From Kocuria dechangensis (GTDB lineage Bacteria > Actinomycetota > Actinomycetes > Actinomycetales > Micrococcaceae): DNA of 51,493 nt. Where the stretch lies: NCBI RefSeq assembly GCF_014636775.1, contig NZ_BMEQ01000025.1, forward strand, positions 1 through 51,493, in the 5' to 3' direction. Shown piece after piece: positions 34,856 to 41,556 of the stretch. Numbering within the stretch: the stretch's first letter is position 1; each line of letters opens with the position of its first letter. A program made the translations under genes and the position numbers. The notes beneath the pieces were generated by a model, which ran no database searches, was not told the DNA's origin, and was given only the letters and a program-made list of their open reading frames with translations.

Positions 34856-35515
34856 TCAGGAGACGAGGTTGGTGGCGGCTTCGTCCATGTGGGAGAGCAT
34901 GTAGTCCGCGGCCGCGGCGGCGTCTCCGGCCGCGATGACGTCGACGATGGCGGTGTGCCGGTCCACGCGCATGTTCCCCACGGCCCGCTCCATGCCGGCC
35001 CACATGAAGGACATGCGGATCGACCCCTCGAGGGCCTTCCACGAGTGCAGGAGCATGGCGTTGCCGGTGAGCTGGCACAGGGTGCGGTGGAAGTTCAGGT
35101 CGGCCTCGATGCGCTCCTCGAGCGTGTCGTCGACGGCCTCGTCCATGGCCCGCACCGCCTTCCGCAGGGTGGCCACGGCCGCGTCACGGTCCTCCGCCTG
35201 GCTCAGGGTCCGGACCGCCAGGGACTCCAGCGCGGCCCGCACGGCGAAGATGTCGAGGATCTCCTTGGCGTCCAGGCTGCGCACGGACAGCCGGCCGCGG
35301 GCGCCCGCGGAGATGAGCCCCTCCTGCTGGAGCTGACGCATGGCCTCGCGCAGGGTCCCGCGGCTGATCTGCAGCTGCTCGGACAGCTCCGTCTCCACCA
35401 GGTGGGTGCCGGGCGGCAGCTCGCCGGTGGTGATGGCACGCCGCAGGGCCGACAGTGCCTGCTGGCGCAGGTTCACCTTGGCGAGGCCTGCCAGGGCTGC
35501 TGGCTGAGTGGTCAT
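34856..35515 (-). CDS. GntR-family regulator (FadR/FCD type), likely master of the GTTGAC regulon
   Basis: A 219-residue regulator. Winged HTH at about 18-80 (ALSALRRAITTGELPPGTHLVETELSEQLQISRGTLREAMRQLQQEGLI), then an all-helical FCD domain with DLNFHRTLCQLTGN and the His-containing HTAIVDVIAAGDAAAAADYMLSHM that usually bind a metal and a carboxylate ligand. Its own upstream region carries GTTAACCGTCGAC (35579-35591). Read on the minus strand this matches 11 of 13 bases of the operator found before the transporter, and related sites precede the transketolase and SDR genes. That makes it the best candidate for their repressor and for autoregulation. Confidence 0.87.
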   Translation of the reverse strand: MTTQPAALAGLAKVNLRQQALSALRRAITTGELPPGTHLVETELSEQLQISRGTLREAMRQLQQEGLISAGARGRLSVRSLDAKEILDIFAVRAALESLAVRTLSQAEDRDAAVATLRKAVRAMDEAVDDTLEERIEADLNFHRTLCQLTGNAMLLHSWKALEGSIRMSFMWAGMERAVGNMRVDRHTAIVDVIAAGDAAAAADYMLSHMDEAATNLVS

Positions 35516-35578
35516 CGGCGTCGTCCTTCGAAGTGGGAGGCATGGGCATCTGCGGCAGTGTCCCGATCATACGCGCCG

Positions 35579-35591
35579 GTTAACCGTCGAC
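35579..35591 (-). promoter_or_regulatory. GTTGAC-type operator upstream of the GntR gene
   Basis: On the minus strand GTCGACGGTTAAC, differing from GTTGACTGTTAAC (37111-37123) at two positions. It lies 64-76 nt upstream of the GntR start. Confidence 0.55.
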
Positions 35592-35667
35592 GAAGGACCG
35601 TCAGCGTATCCGGCTCCTCGACCCCCGCCACCCGGCTCCTGCGGCGCACCCGCCGGGCAGCAGGCAC

Positions 35668-35706
35668 GGGCGTGGCCCGGTCCCGTGCGGGGACCGGGCC
35701 ACGCCC
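35668..35706 (-). terminator. 17-bp hairpin downstream of the MHS transporter gene
   Basis: Perfect 17-bp stem GGGCGTGGCCCGGTCCC / GGGACCGGGCCACGCCC with a 5-nt loop, 51 nt after the transporter stop. It also shields the GntR promoter from read-through. Confidence 0.75.
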
Positions 35707-35756
35707 GCTCGTGCCCGTCGCCGGCCCCGGGGTCGGAGCCGGCGACCGCACGCCGC

Positions 35757-37094
35757 TCACGCACCGACGGGCATCGGCTCCTTCTCGGCGGCCTCGTCCG
35801 CGAGGCGTCGCTCCCTCGGCCCCCAGGTCTCGCGGGTGAGCAGGGCCGCGATCAGGCCGATCACCGCGTAGGCGGAGAACAGCAGGGCCGGGCCCGTCCA
35901 GCCCAGCTGGATGAAGAGCAGGGTGGTGATGAAGGGGGTGAACCCGGAGACCATGGCCGAGATCTGGTAGGCCAGCGAGGCCCCGGAGGAGCGGGTGTTC
36001 GCCTGGAAGAGCTCGGGGAACCAGGCCCCCTGGGCCCCGGCCAGGGAGTTCTGGCACACCGCGTAGGCGATGACGATGGTGGCGACCACGGCCAGGAACA
36101 CCCCGGTGTTGGCCAGCAGGAACATCGGGATGCCGAAGGCGGCCGCGAAGGCGCAGGAGGCGATGTAGAGCGGTCGGCGGCCGATCCGGTCGGTCAGCCG
36201 CGCCCAGGCCATGGTGGCGAAGATCCCGATCGCCGAGGCCACGCACAGCGCGGTGAGCGTCTCGGTCTTGGTGGCCAGCTCGGCGGTGTGCAGGTAGGAG
36301 ATCATGTAGGTCACCGACACGGCGTAGCCGGCCGTCTCCGCCACCCGCAGGCAGATGCCGCGCACAATGTTGCGCCAGTCGTCCCTGATCACCTGCACGA
36401 TCGGGTTCTTCACGATGTCGCCGTGGTCCTTGACGTCGTCGAAGACCGGGGACTCCGGGACCTTGGAGCGGATGATCAGGCCCACGACCACCAGCACGAT
36501 GGAGGCCAGGAACGGGATGCGCCAGGCCAGGCTCCCCTCCAGGTTCGCGCTGGCCAGGAAGACGAGGTTGGCCAGCAGCAGCCCGACGGGGAAGCCGGCC
36601 TGGACGATGCCCGTGAACCTGCCCTTGGCCTTCCAGGGGGCGTGCTCGTAGCTCATCAGGATCGCCCCGCCCCACTCGGCGCCGAAGGCCAGACCCTGGA
36701 CCACGCGCACCACGACCAGCAGGATCGGGGCCACGATGCCGACCTGGGCGTAGGTGGGCAGCAGGCCGATGAGGAAGGTGGCCAGGCCCATGACGATCAG
36801 CGAGGTCACCAGGACCGGCTTGCGCCCGACCTTGTCGCCGAGATGCCCGCCGATCACCCCGCCCAGGGGGCGGGCGGCGAAGCCCACGCCCAGAGTGGCG
36901 AAGGAGGCCAGCGTGGCGGTCACCGGATCGGCTCCCGGGAAGAACGCCGGGCCGAAGTAGAGGGCGGCGGCGGTGCCGAAACCGATGAAGTCGTAGGTCT
37001 CGATGACCGCGCCCACACCGGAGCCGACGGCCACGCGCTTGGCGTCCTTGGTTCCGTGCACGTGGCCGCGCATCTGGAGAGCTTCAGTGCTCAT
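35757..37094 (-). CDS. MFS transporter of the metabolite:H+ symporter type
   Basis: A 445-residue, 12-helix transporter. GSGVGAVIETYDFIGFGTAAAL, LGDKVGRKPVLV (motif between helices 2 and 3), RVVQGLAFGAEWGGA and the mid-protein ARLTDRIGRRPLY are typical of the ProP/ShiA/KgtP group, which import organic acids and osmolytes with protons. GAAGGG lies 6 nt before the ATG at 37094. A minus-strand promoter with a perfect TTGACA (-35, forward 37160-37165), a 17-bp spacer and CACACT (-10) is overlapped by one operator and followed by another. It diverges from the transketolase genes, whose substrate it may import. Confidence 0.88.
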   Translation of the reverse strand: MSTEALQMRGHVHGTKDAKRVAVGSGVGAVIETYDFIGFGTAAALYFGPAFFPGADPVTATLASFATLGVGFAARPLGGVIGGHLGDKVGRKPVLVTSLIVMGLATFLIGLLPTYAQVGIVAPILLVVVRVVQGLAFGAEWGGAILMSYEHAPWKAKGRFTGIVQAGFPVGLLLANLVFLASANLEGSLAWRIPFLASIVLVVVGLIIRSKVPESPVFDDVKDHGDIVKNPIVQVIRDDWRNIVRGICLRVAETAGYAVSVTYMISYLHTAELATKTETLTALCVASAIGIFATMAWARLTDRIGRRPLYIASCAFAAAFGIPMFLLANTGVFLAVVATIVIAYAVCQNSLAGAQGAWFPELFQANTRSSGASLAYQISAMVSGFTPFITTLLFIQLGWTGPALLFSAYAVIGLIAALLTRETWGPRERRLADEAAEKEPMPVGA

Positions 37095-37464
37095 GATCAA
37101 CCCTTCGGATGTTGACTGTTAACAACGAATACCCCCAGTGTGAGTCGCGCCACACGCACTGTCAACAGTCAGCAGTCAGGTGTTCCACTGCTCCCATCGT
37201 CCTCTTCTCGCAGGCACCGGGGCACCCTCTTGCCAGCAGCCGAGGTGACCTGCTTCACTGTTGACTGTCAACCTTGAGGAGTCCGGTTCGCCGGACCTCC
37301 TCCCGCCGCGGGCCCCGCCCGTGACACGCCCCCGGATCGGCGCGAGCCGGCCGGGCAGGAAGGCACTCGTGCGTCTCGACCGGCACGACGACCGCGCAAT
37401 CCCCGCACGGCCCCCCTGCCCCTCGGGGCCCGCGTCCCGACCCACATCACTCGAGGTGAAGCTC
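37095..37464. promoter_or_regulatory. divergent control region with three GTTGAC-type operators
   Basis: 370 nt between the transporter and transketolase starts. Site A: GTTGACTGTTAAC, 37111-37123. Site B: ACTGTCAACAGTCA, 37158-37171, overlapping the transporter -35. Site C: GTTGAC-T-GTCAAC, a perfect 13-bp palindrome, 37260-37272, about 190 nt before the transketolase start. Their arrangement over the transporter promoter is that of a repressor. Confidence 0.7.
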
Positions 37465-38328
37465 ATGCCAACAACCACCGAACCGGCTCCCGTCCAGACC
37501 GAGCGCCTGCAGCGGATCAAGGAGGCGGCCTTCCGCATCCGCACCAATGCCCTGATCCAGGCCGAGGTGCAGGGGCAGGGCTACATCGGCCAGGCCCTGG
37601 ACATCGCCGACGTGCTGGCGGTGCTCTACGCCGACCAGCTCAACCTGCGCCCGGAGGAGCCGGAGTGGGAGGGCCGGGACCGCTGCCTGCTCTCCATCGG
37701 CCACTACGCCCTGGCCCTGTACGCGGCCCTGGCCGAGGCGAAGTTCCTCCCGCTGGAGGAGCTGGAGACCTACGCCACCGACGACTCCCGCCTGCCGATG
37801 TCGGCGATGGCCTCCTACACCCCGGGGGTGGAGATCTCCGGCGGCTCCCTGGGCCACGGCCTGGTGATCGCCAACGGGGTCGCCCTGGGGCTCAAGCGCA
37901 AGCACAACCCCGCCTTCGTCTACAACATCCTCTCCGACGGGGAGCTCAACGAGGGCTCCACCTGGGAGGCCGCCTCCGTGGCCGCCCACCACGAGCTCGA
38001 CAACCTCATCGCGATCGTGGACTTCAACGACCAGCAGGCCGACGGGAAGTCGACCGCGATGCTGGGCATGGAGCCGATCGAGGGGAAGTTCGAGGCCTTC
38101 GGCTGGATCACCCGCCGGGTCGACGGCAACGACGTCGCCGCAGTGCTCACCGCGCTGGAGGAGCTGCGGGCCCTGGAGGCCGCCCAGCCGCGCTGCCTGG
38201 TCGTGAACACCAAGCTCGGCAAGGGCGTCGACTTCCTGGAGGACCGGGAGAAGCTGCACTTCATGACCGTCGCCGCCGACGAGTGGCAGACGGCCCACGA
38301 CCGACTGAAGGAGTCGTCCCAGGCATGA
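37465..38328 (+). CDS. transketolase, N-terminal (TPP-binding) subunit
   Basis: A 287-residue subunit equal to the N-terminal third of ordinary transketolase. YIGQALDIADVLAVLYADQL, LSIGHYALALYAALAE and ISGGSLGHGLVIANGVALGLK are family blocks. The TPP/metal motif is SDGELNEGSTWEAA with VDFNDQQ, a variant of GDG-x(~30)-NN. GAGGTGA precedes the ATG. Its stop overlaps the start of the C-terminal subunit gene (ATGA at 38325), so the two form one enzyme that transfers a two-carbon ketol unit. The canonical pentose-phosphate transketolase is a single chain, so this split form is more likely catabolic. Substrate unknown. Confidence 0.9.
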   Translation: MPTTTEPAPVQTERLQRIKEAAFRIRTNALIQAEVQGQGYIGQALDIADVLAVLYADQLNLRPEEPEWEGRDRCLLSIGHYALALYAALAEAKFLPLEELETYATDDSRLPMSAMASYTPGVEISGGSLGHGLVIANGVALGLKRKHNPAFVYNILSDGELNEGSTWEAASVAAHHELDNLIAIVDFNDQQADGKSTAMLGMEPIEGKFEAFGWITRRVDGNDVAAVLTALEELRALEAAQPRCLVVNTKLGKGVDFLEDREKLHFMTVAADEWQTAHDRLKESSQA

Positions 38329-39359
38329 ACACCACCCAGAGCACGAGCACCGTCCAGAAGAAGCGGCTGACCTCCGACGCCATGAGCGCCTCCATCGCCA
38401 AGGAGGGCCAGCGCACCACCGCCGCTCCCCTGGGCCACGCCCTGGTGGAGCTGGCGCAGCGCGACGAGCGGGTCGTGGGCCTGTCCGCGGACCTGGCCAA
38501 GTACACCGACCTGCACATCCTGCGCGACGCGATGCCGGACCGGTTCTACCAGATCGGCATGGCCGAGCAGGCTCTGCTGGGTGCGGCCGCCGGCCTGGCG
38601 ATGGAGGGCTTCGTCCCCTTCGCCTCCACCTACTCGGTCTTCGCCACCCGCCGGGCCTACGACTTCCTGTGCCTGGACATCGCCGAGGCCAACCTCAACG
38701 TCAACATGGTCTGCGCCCTGCCGGGGCTGACCACCGGCTACGGGCCCTCGCACCAGGCCACCGAGGACATCGCGATCCTGCGGGGCATGCCGAACCTGAC
38801 CATCGTCGACCCGTGCGACGCGGTGGACATCGAGCAGGCCGTCGGCCAGCTGGCCGCCCACGACGGGCCCACCTACATGCGCATCCTGCGCGGGAAGGTC
38901 CCGCGGGTCCTCGACGAGTACGACTACACCTTCGAGCTCGGCAGGGCCAAGCTGATCCGAGACGGGGCCGAGGTGCTGCTGATCTCCACCGGGCTGATGA
39001 CCGAACGCGCCCTGGAGGCCGCCAGGGCCCTGGAGGCCGACAAGGTCGATGTGGCGGTACTGCACGTGCCCACACTCAAGCCCCTGGACGAGGCCACCGT
39101 CCTGCGCGAGCTCGGCAAGGACCGGCTGGTGCTCACCTGTGAGAACCACACCGTCATCGGCGGTCTCTTCGACGCCGTGGCCCACGCGGCCGTGCGCGAC
39201 GGCATATTCCGGCAGATCACCCCGATCGGGCTGCCCGACGAGTTCCTCGACGCCGGCGCCCTGCCCACCCTCAACGACCGCTACGGGGTGTCCACCGCCA
39301 AGATCGTCGAGCGGATCAAGACACTGCTCCACCCGCGCCACACCGAACGCACCGACTGA
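38325..39359 (+). CDS. transketolase, C-terminal subunit
   Basis: A 344-residue subunit with the pyrimidine-binding and C-terminal domains. RTTAAPLGHALVELAQRDERVVGLSADL, YQIGMAEQALLGAAAGLAMEGFVPF (catalytic Glu of MAEQ activates TPP), CALPGLTTGYGPSHQATEDIAILR and a C-terminal ALTCENHT-like LVLTCENHTVIGG are visible. It overlaps the N-terminal subunit gene by 4 nt. A 19-bp hairpin follows the stop. Together with the MHS transporter, the SDR and the shared operator it belongs to one catabolic regulon. Confidence 0.9.
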   Translation: MNTTQSTSTVQKKRLTSDAMSASIAKEGQRTTAAPLGHALVELAQRDERVVGLSADLAKYTDLHILRDAMPDRFYQIGMAEQALLGAAAGLAMEGFVPFASTYSVFATRRAYDFLCLDIAEANLNVNMVCALPGLTTGYGPSHQATEDIAILRGMPNLTIVDPCDAVDIEQAVGQLAAHDGPTYMRILRGKVPRVLDEYDYTFELGRAKLIRDGAEVLLISTGLMTERALEAARALEADKVDVAVLHVPTLKPLDEATVLRELGKDRLVLTCENHTVIGGLFDAVAHAAVRDGIFRQITPIGLPDEFLDAGALPTLNDRYGVSTAKIVERIKTLLHPRHTERTD

Positions 39360-39380
39360 GCACGGCGGGCACACCGCACG

Positions 39381-39420
39381 GGTGCGGGCCGGACGGAGAC
39401 CTCTCCGTCCGGCCCGCACC
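39381..39420 (+). terminator. 19-bp hairpin after the transketolase operon
   Basis: Near-continuous self-complementarity: arms 39381-39399 and 39402-39420 (core GTGCGGGCCGGACGGAGA / TCTCCGTCCGGCCCGCAC) starting 21 nt after the stop. Confidence 0.75.
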
Positions 39421-39438
39421 TCTGTCCGGTCGCTGCCC

Positions 39439-39497
39439 CGCCGGTGGAGGACGCCGGTGGAGGACGGAGGCCCGCCGGTGGAGGACGCCGGTGGAGG
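39439..39497. repeat. two 25-bp direct repeats built from CGCCGGTGGAGG
   Basis: A 25-bp unit at 39439-39463 is repeated exactly at 39473-39497 (34-bp period). Each unit contains CGCCGGTGGAGG twice, giving four copies. It lies between two terminators and encodes no recognisable protein. Confidence 0.8.
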
Positions 39498-39552
39498 CCC
39501 GCCGCAGCGCGGACCGGAGCCCTGCGCCGTGCCGGTGGGGCCTCCCCCGTGT

Positions 39553-39597
39553 GCACGACGGCGCCCGGACCCTCGGAGGGCCCGGGCGCCGTCGTGC
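39553..39597 (-). terminator. 16-bp hairpin downstream of the SDR gene
   Basis: Perfect stem GCACGACGGCGCCCGG / CCGGGCGCCGTCGTGC, with CCCTC / GAGGG bases in the loop adding to it. It begins 13 nt beyond the minus-strand stop. Confidence 0.75.
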
Positions 39598-39609
39598 CTG
39601 GGGCGGGCG

Positions 39610-40383
39610 TCAGTGCATGTGGCTGCCGCCGTTGATGTCCAGCGTCACGCCGGTGAGGTAGGAGGAGTCCTCGGAGGACAGGAAGGTGATCGCCGCCGCG
39701 ACCTCCTCGGTCGTGGCCGTGCGCCCCACGGGGATGTCGCGGGCGATGGCCGCCTCCTGCTCCGGCGTGCTGCCGACCCGGATGTTGGTGTCCACCGCCC
39801 CGGGGGTGACCGCGTTGACGGTCACCCCCGTGCCGCCCAGCTCCCTGGCGAGCGCCTTGGTGAAGCCGAGGATCGCGGCCTTGGCCGCGGAGTAGGGCAC
39901 CTTCCCGAAGACCCCGCCGCCGCGCTGGGCGGAGACGGAGGACATGTTCACGATCCGGCCCCAGCCGTTCTCGATCAGCTGCGGGAGGAAGGCCCTGGTC
40001 ACCAGGTAGGTGCCGGTGGCGTTGACGTCCATGACCCTGTGCCACAGCTCCAGGGTGGTGTCCAGGAAGCTCACCGGAGAGGTGATCCCGGCGATGTTGA
40101 CCACCGCTCCCACCGGCGGCAGGTCGCCCGCGGCGACTTCGGCGGCCACGGCCTCGTGGGCTGCAGCGACCGAGGCCTCGTCGGCCACGTCGATCGCATG
40201 GCCGAAGGCCGGCACGCCGCACTCCTCCCCGATGCGCCGGGCGACCTGCGCGGACTTCTCCCCGTCGAGATCCAGGATCACGACCCCCCAGCCCTCCCGG
40301 GCGAAGCGGCAGGCGGTGGTGACACCGATGCCGCTCTCGGAGGTGGCGCCGGTGATGACTGCGGTGCGTTGAATGCTCGACAT
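39610..40383 (-). CDS. short-chain dehydrogenase/reductase (SDR), classical type
   Basis: A 257-residue NAD(P)-dependent oxidoreductase. Cofactor motif TGATSESGIG near the N-terminus, NIAG, catalytic Ser in NMSSVSA, YSAAK (Tyr and Lys) and the C-terminal TGVTLDINGG are all present. GAGGAG precedes the ATG at 40383. Its upstream region has the longest GTTGAC-type operator (40550-40569), placing it in the same regulon as the split transketolase and MHS transporter. It probably interconverts an alcohol and a ketone made or used by the transketolase; the substrate is unknown. Confidence 0.88.
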   Translation of the reverse strand: MSSIQRTAVITGATSESGIGVTTACRFAREGWGVVILDLDGEKSAQVARRIGEECGVPAFGHAIDVADEASVAAAHEAVAAEVAAGDLPPVGAVVNIAGITSPVSFLDTTLELWHRVMDVNATGTYLVTRAFLPQLIENGWGRIVNMSSVSAQRGGGVFGKVPYSAAKAAILGFTKALARELGGTGVTVNAVTPGAVDTNIRVGSTPEQEAAIARDIPVGRTATTEEVAAAITFLSSEDSSYLTGVTLDINGGSHMH

Positions 40384-40538
40384 GATGCTCCTCGGATGGG
40401 TCAGGAATGAACGGGTCACAGGCTGCGACACGGCCGGACGGCCCCGTCGTGGGGCTGCGCGGAAGGGCGCCTCCCGCCCGCCGGGGCGGCGCCGTCGGCA
40501 TGGACGGCCGTCCGCCGCTTCGGACTGTGTGCCACATC

Positions 40539-40586
40539 ACGGTACTTCAGTTGACTGTTGACAGTCAACGTTTACTCCAGGAGGAT
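40539..40586. promoter_or_regulatory. overlapping divergent promoters and a 20-bp GTTGAC-type operator
   Basis: GTTGACTGT-TG-ACAGTCAAC at 40550-40569 is a palindrome with perfect 9-bp arms. On the minus strand TTGACT (forward 40563-40568), an 18-bp spacer and TACCGT (forward 40539-40544) form a candidate SDR promoter. On the plus strand TTGACA (40558-40563) is followed 17 bp later by GAGGAT, a weak candidate for the IclR-type gene. Confidence 0.65.
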
Positions 40587-40627
40587 CGTTCCGAGGTGGT
40601 GATCCAGCCCACAGACGAGGAGTCCAG

Positions 40628-41182
40628 ATGGAGGAGCAGTCGAACGCCGCGGCGGCCAGGACGGGCCGGGCGGCCCTGACCACCATGGTGGACCTGCATC
40701 GCGCCACCGGTCGCGCCGTCCACCTGAGCGTGCTGGAGGGACGTGACGTCCTGGTCGTCGAGTCCCTGACCGGGCGCACGACGCCCCCGGCGCCGCCGCA
40801 GACCGGCGAGCGCCTTCCCGCCCACGCCACCGCGGCGGGCAAGGCGATGCTGGCCCACTACCCCGCCGAGTGGCTGGCCCTCTACCTCGAGCGCCCGCTG
40901 GAACGAGTGGGACCGCAGACCATCGCCTCCATCGCCGACATGCACCGCGACCTCGAGGACGTCCGGGCCCACGGCACTGCCTGGGACCACCAGGAGTCCG
41001 GCGCCGGAGCCTGCGCCGTCGCCGCCGCCATCCGCCGGGCCGACGGCCTGCCCCTGGGGGCGCTCAGCATCAGCGGGTTCTTCGGCGCCCTCGCCGGCAC
41101 ACGATCGGCGTCCGCGCTCAGGGACGCGGCCGAGTGCTTGAACGGTCGGATCCGCGCCGATCCCCGGTTGATCCATCTGTGA
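40628..41182 (+). CDS. IclR effector-domain protein lacking a DNA-binding domain
   Basis: A 184-residue protein matching only the C-terminal ligand-binding domain of IclR regulators: RAVHLSVLEGRDVLVVESLTG, LPAHATAAGKAMLA, MHRDLEDVRAHGTAWDHQES and CAVAAAIRRADGLPLGALSISG. The winged HTH that should occupy the first 60-70 residues is absent, although GAGGAG sits a proper 5 nt before the ATG, so the start looks genuine. I see no HTH-coding frame in the 57 nt between it and the operator at 40550-40569. It may be a stand-alone ligand sensor, a dominant-negative partner of an IclR protein, or a truncated gene. Confidence 0.75.
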   Translation: MEEQSNAAAARTGRAALTTMVDLHRATGRAVHLSVLEGRDVLVVESLTGRTTPPAPPQTGERLPAHATAAGKAMLAHYPAEWLALYLERPLERVGPQTIASIADMHRDLEDVRAHGTAWDHQESGAGACAVAAAIRRADGLPLGALSISGFFGALAGTRSASALRDAAECLNGRIRADPRLIHL

Positions 41183-41556
41183 GGAACGGCCACCGGCCGG
41201 TCCCCGGACGAGCCGGCAACGGCCCACGCTCCGGTCGTGCGAACTGCTGCTGAGGGCCCACGAGCATGCGGCCGGGACCGCCGTGCTGAGGGCTCGCGGT
41301 GCTCCTCAGCCTTCCGGTGGGAAACTCCGCGACTGTTCGCCCTGTAGGGTGACTCGGGACACAAGGGCTCCGGTGTGGATCAACTCCGGTGTGGATCAGT
41401 GCTGTCCGCTCGACGCATTCGACCCGTTCGACCGGCTCCGGTCCCTCGGGGACCTGGGTTCCCCGGCCCCGAACAGCGACCTCCCGGATCAGCCGTCCTG
41501 CGCCGACCCCTGCCAGGAGCCGTGGCATCCACACGACCGATCTCACAAGGAAATAG
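41183..41556. other. 374-nt leader of the Nramp gene with a tandem repeat
   Basis: No gene is visible. CTCCGGTGTGGATCA occurs twice in near-tandem at 41368-41382 and 41384-41398. A TAGGGT box at 41345-41350 could be a -10. The start-proximal part (GGAAATAG before the ATG) holds the ribosome binding site. I could not match the leader to a known metal-sensing riboswitch. Confidence 0.4.

Noticed and set aside
39439-39497. Short spaced repeats that might suggest a CRISPR array
   Set aside because: Only two units, with a 9-nt gap and GC-rich slippage-like sequence; no cas genes.
41183-41556. Metal-responsive riboswitch in the Nramp leader
   Set aside because: No conserved core of a known Mn, Mg or NiCo riboswitch could be identified by eye.
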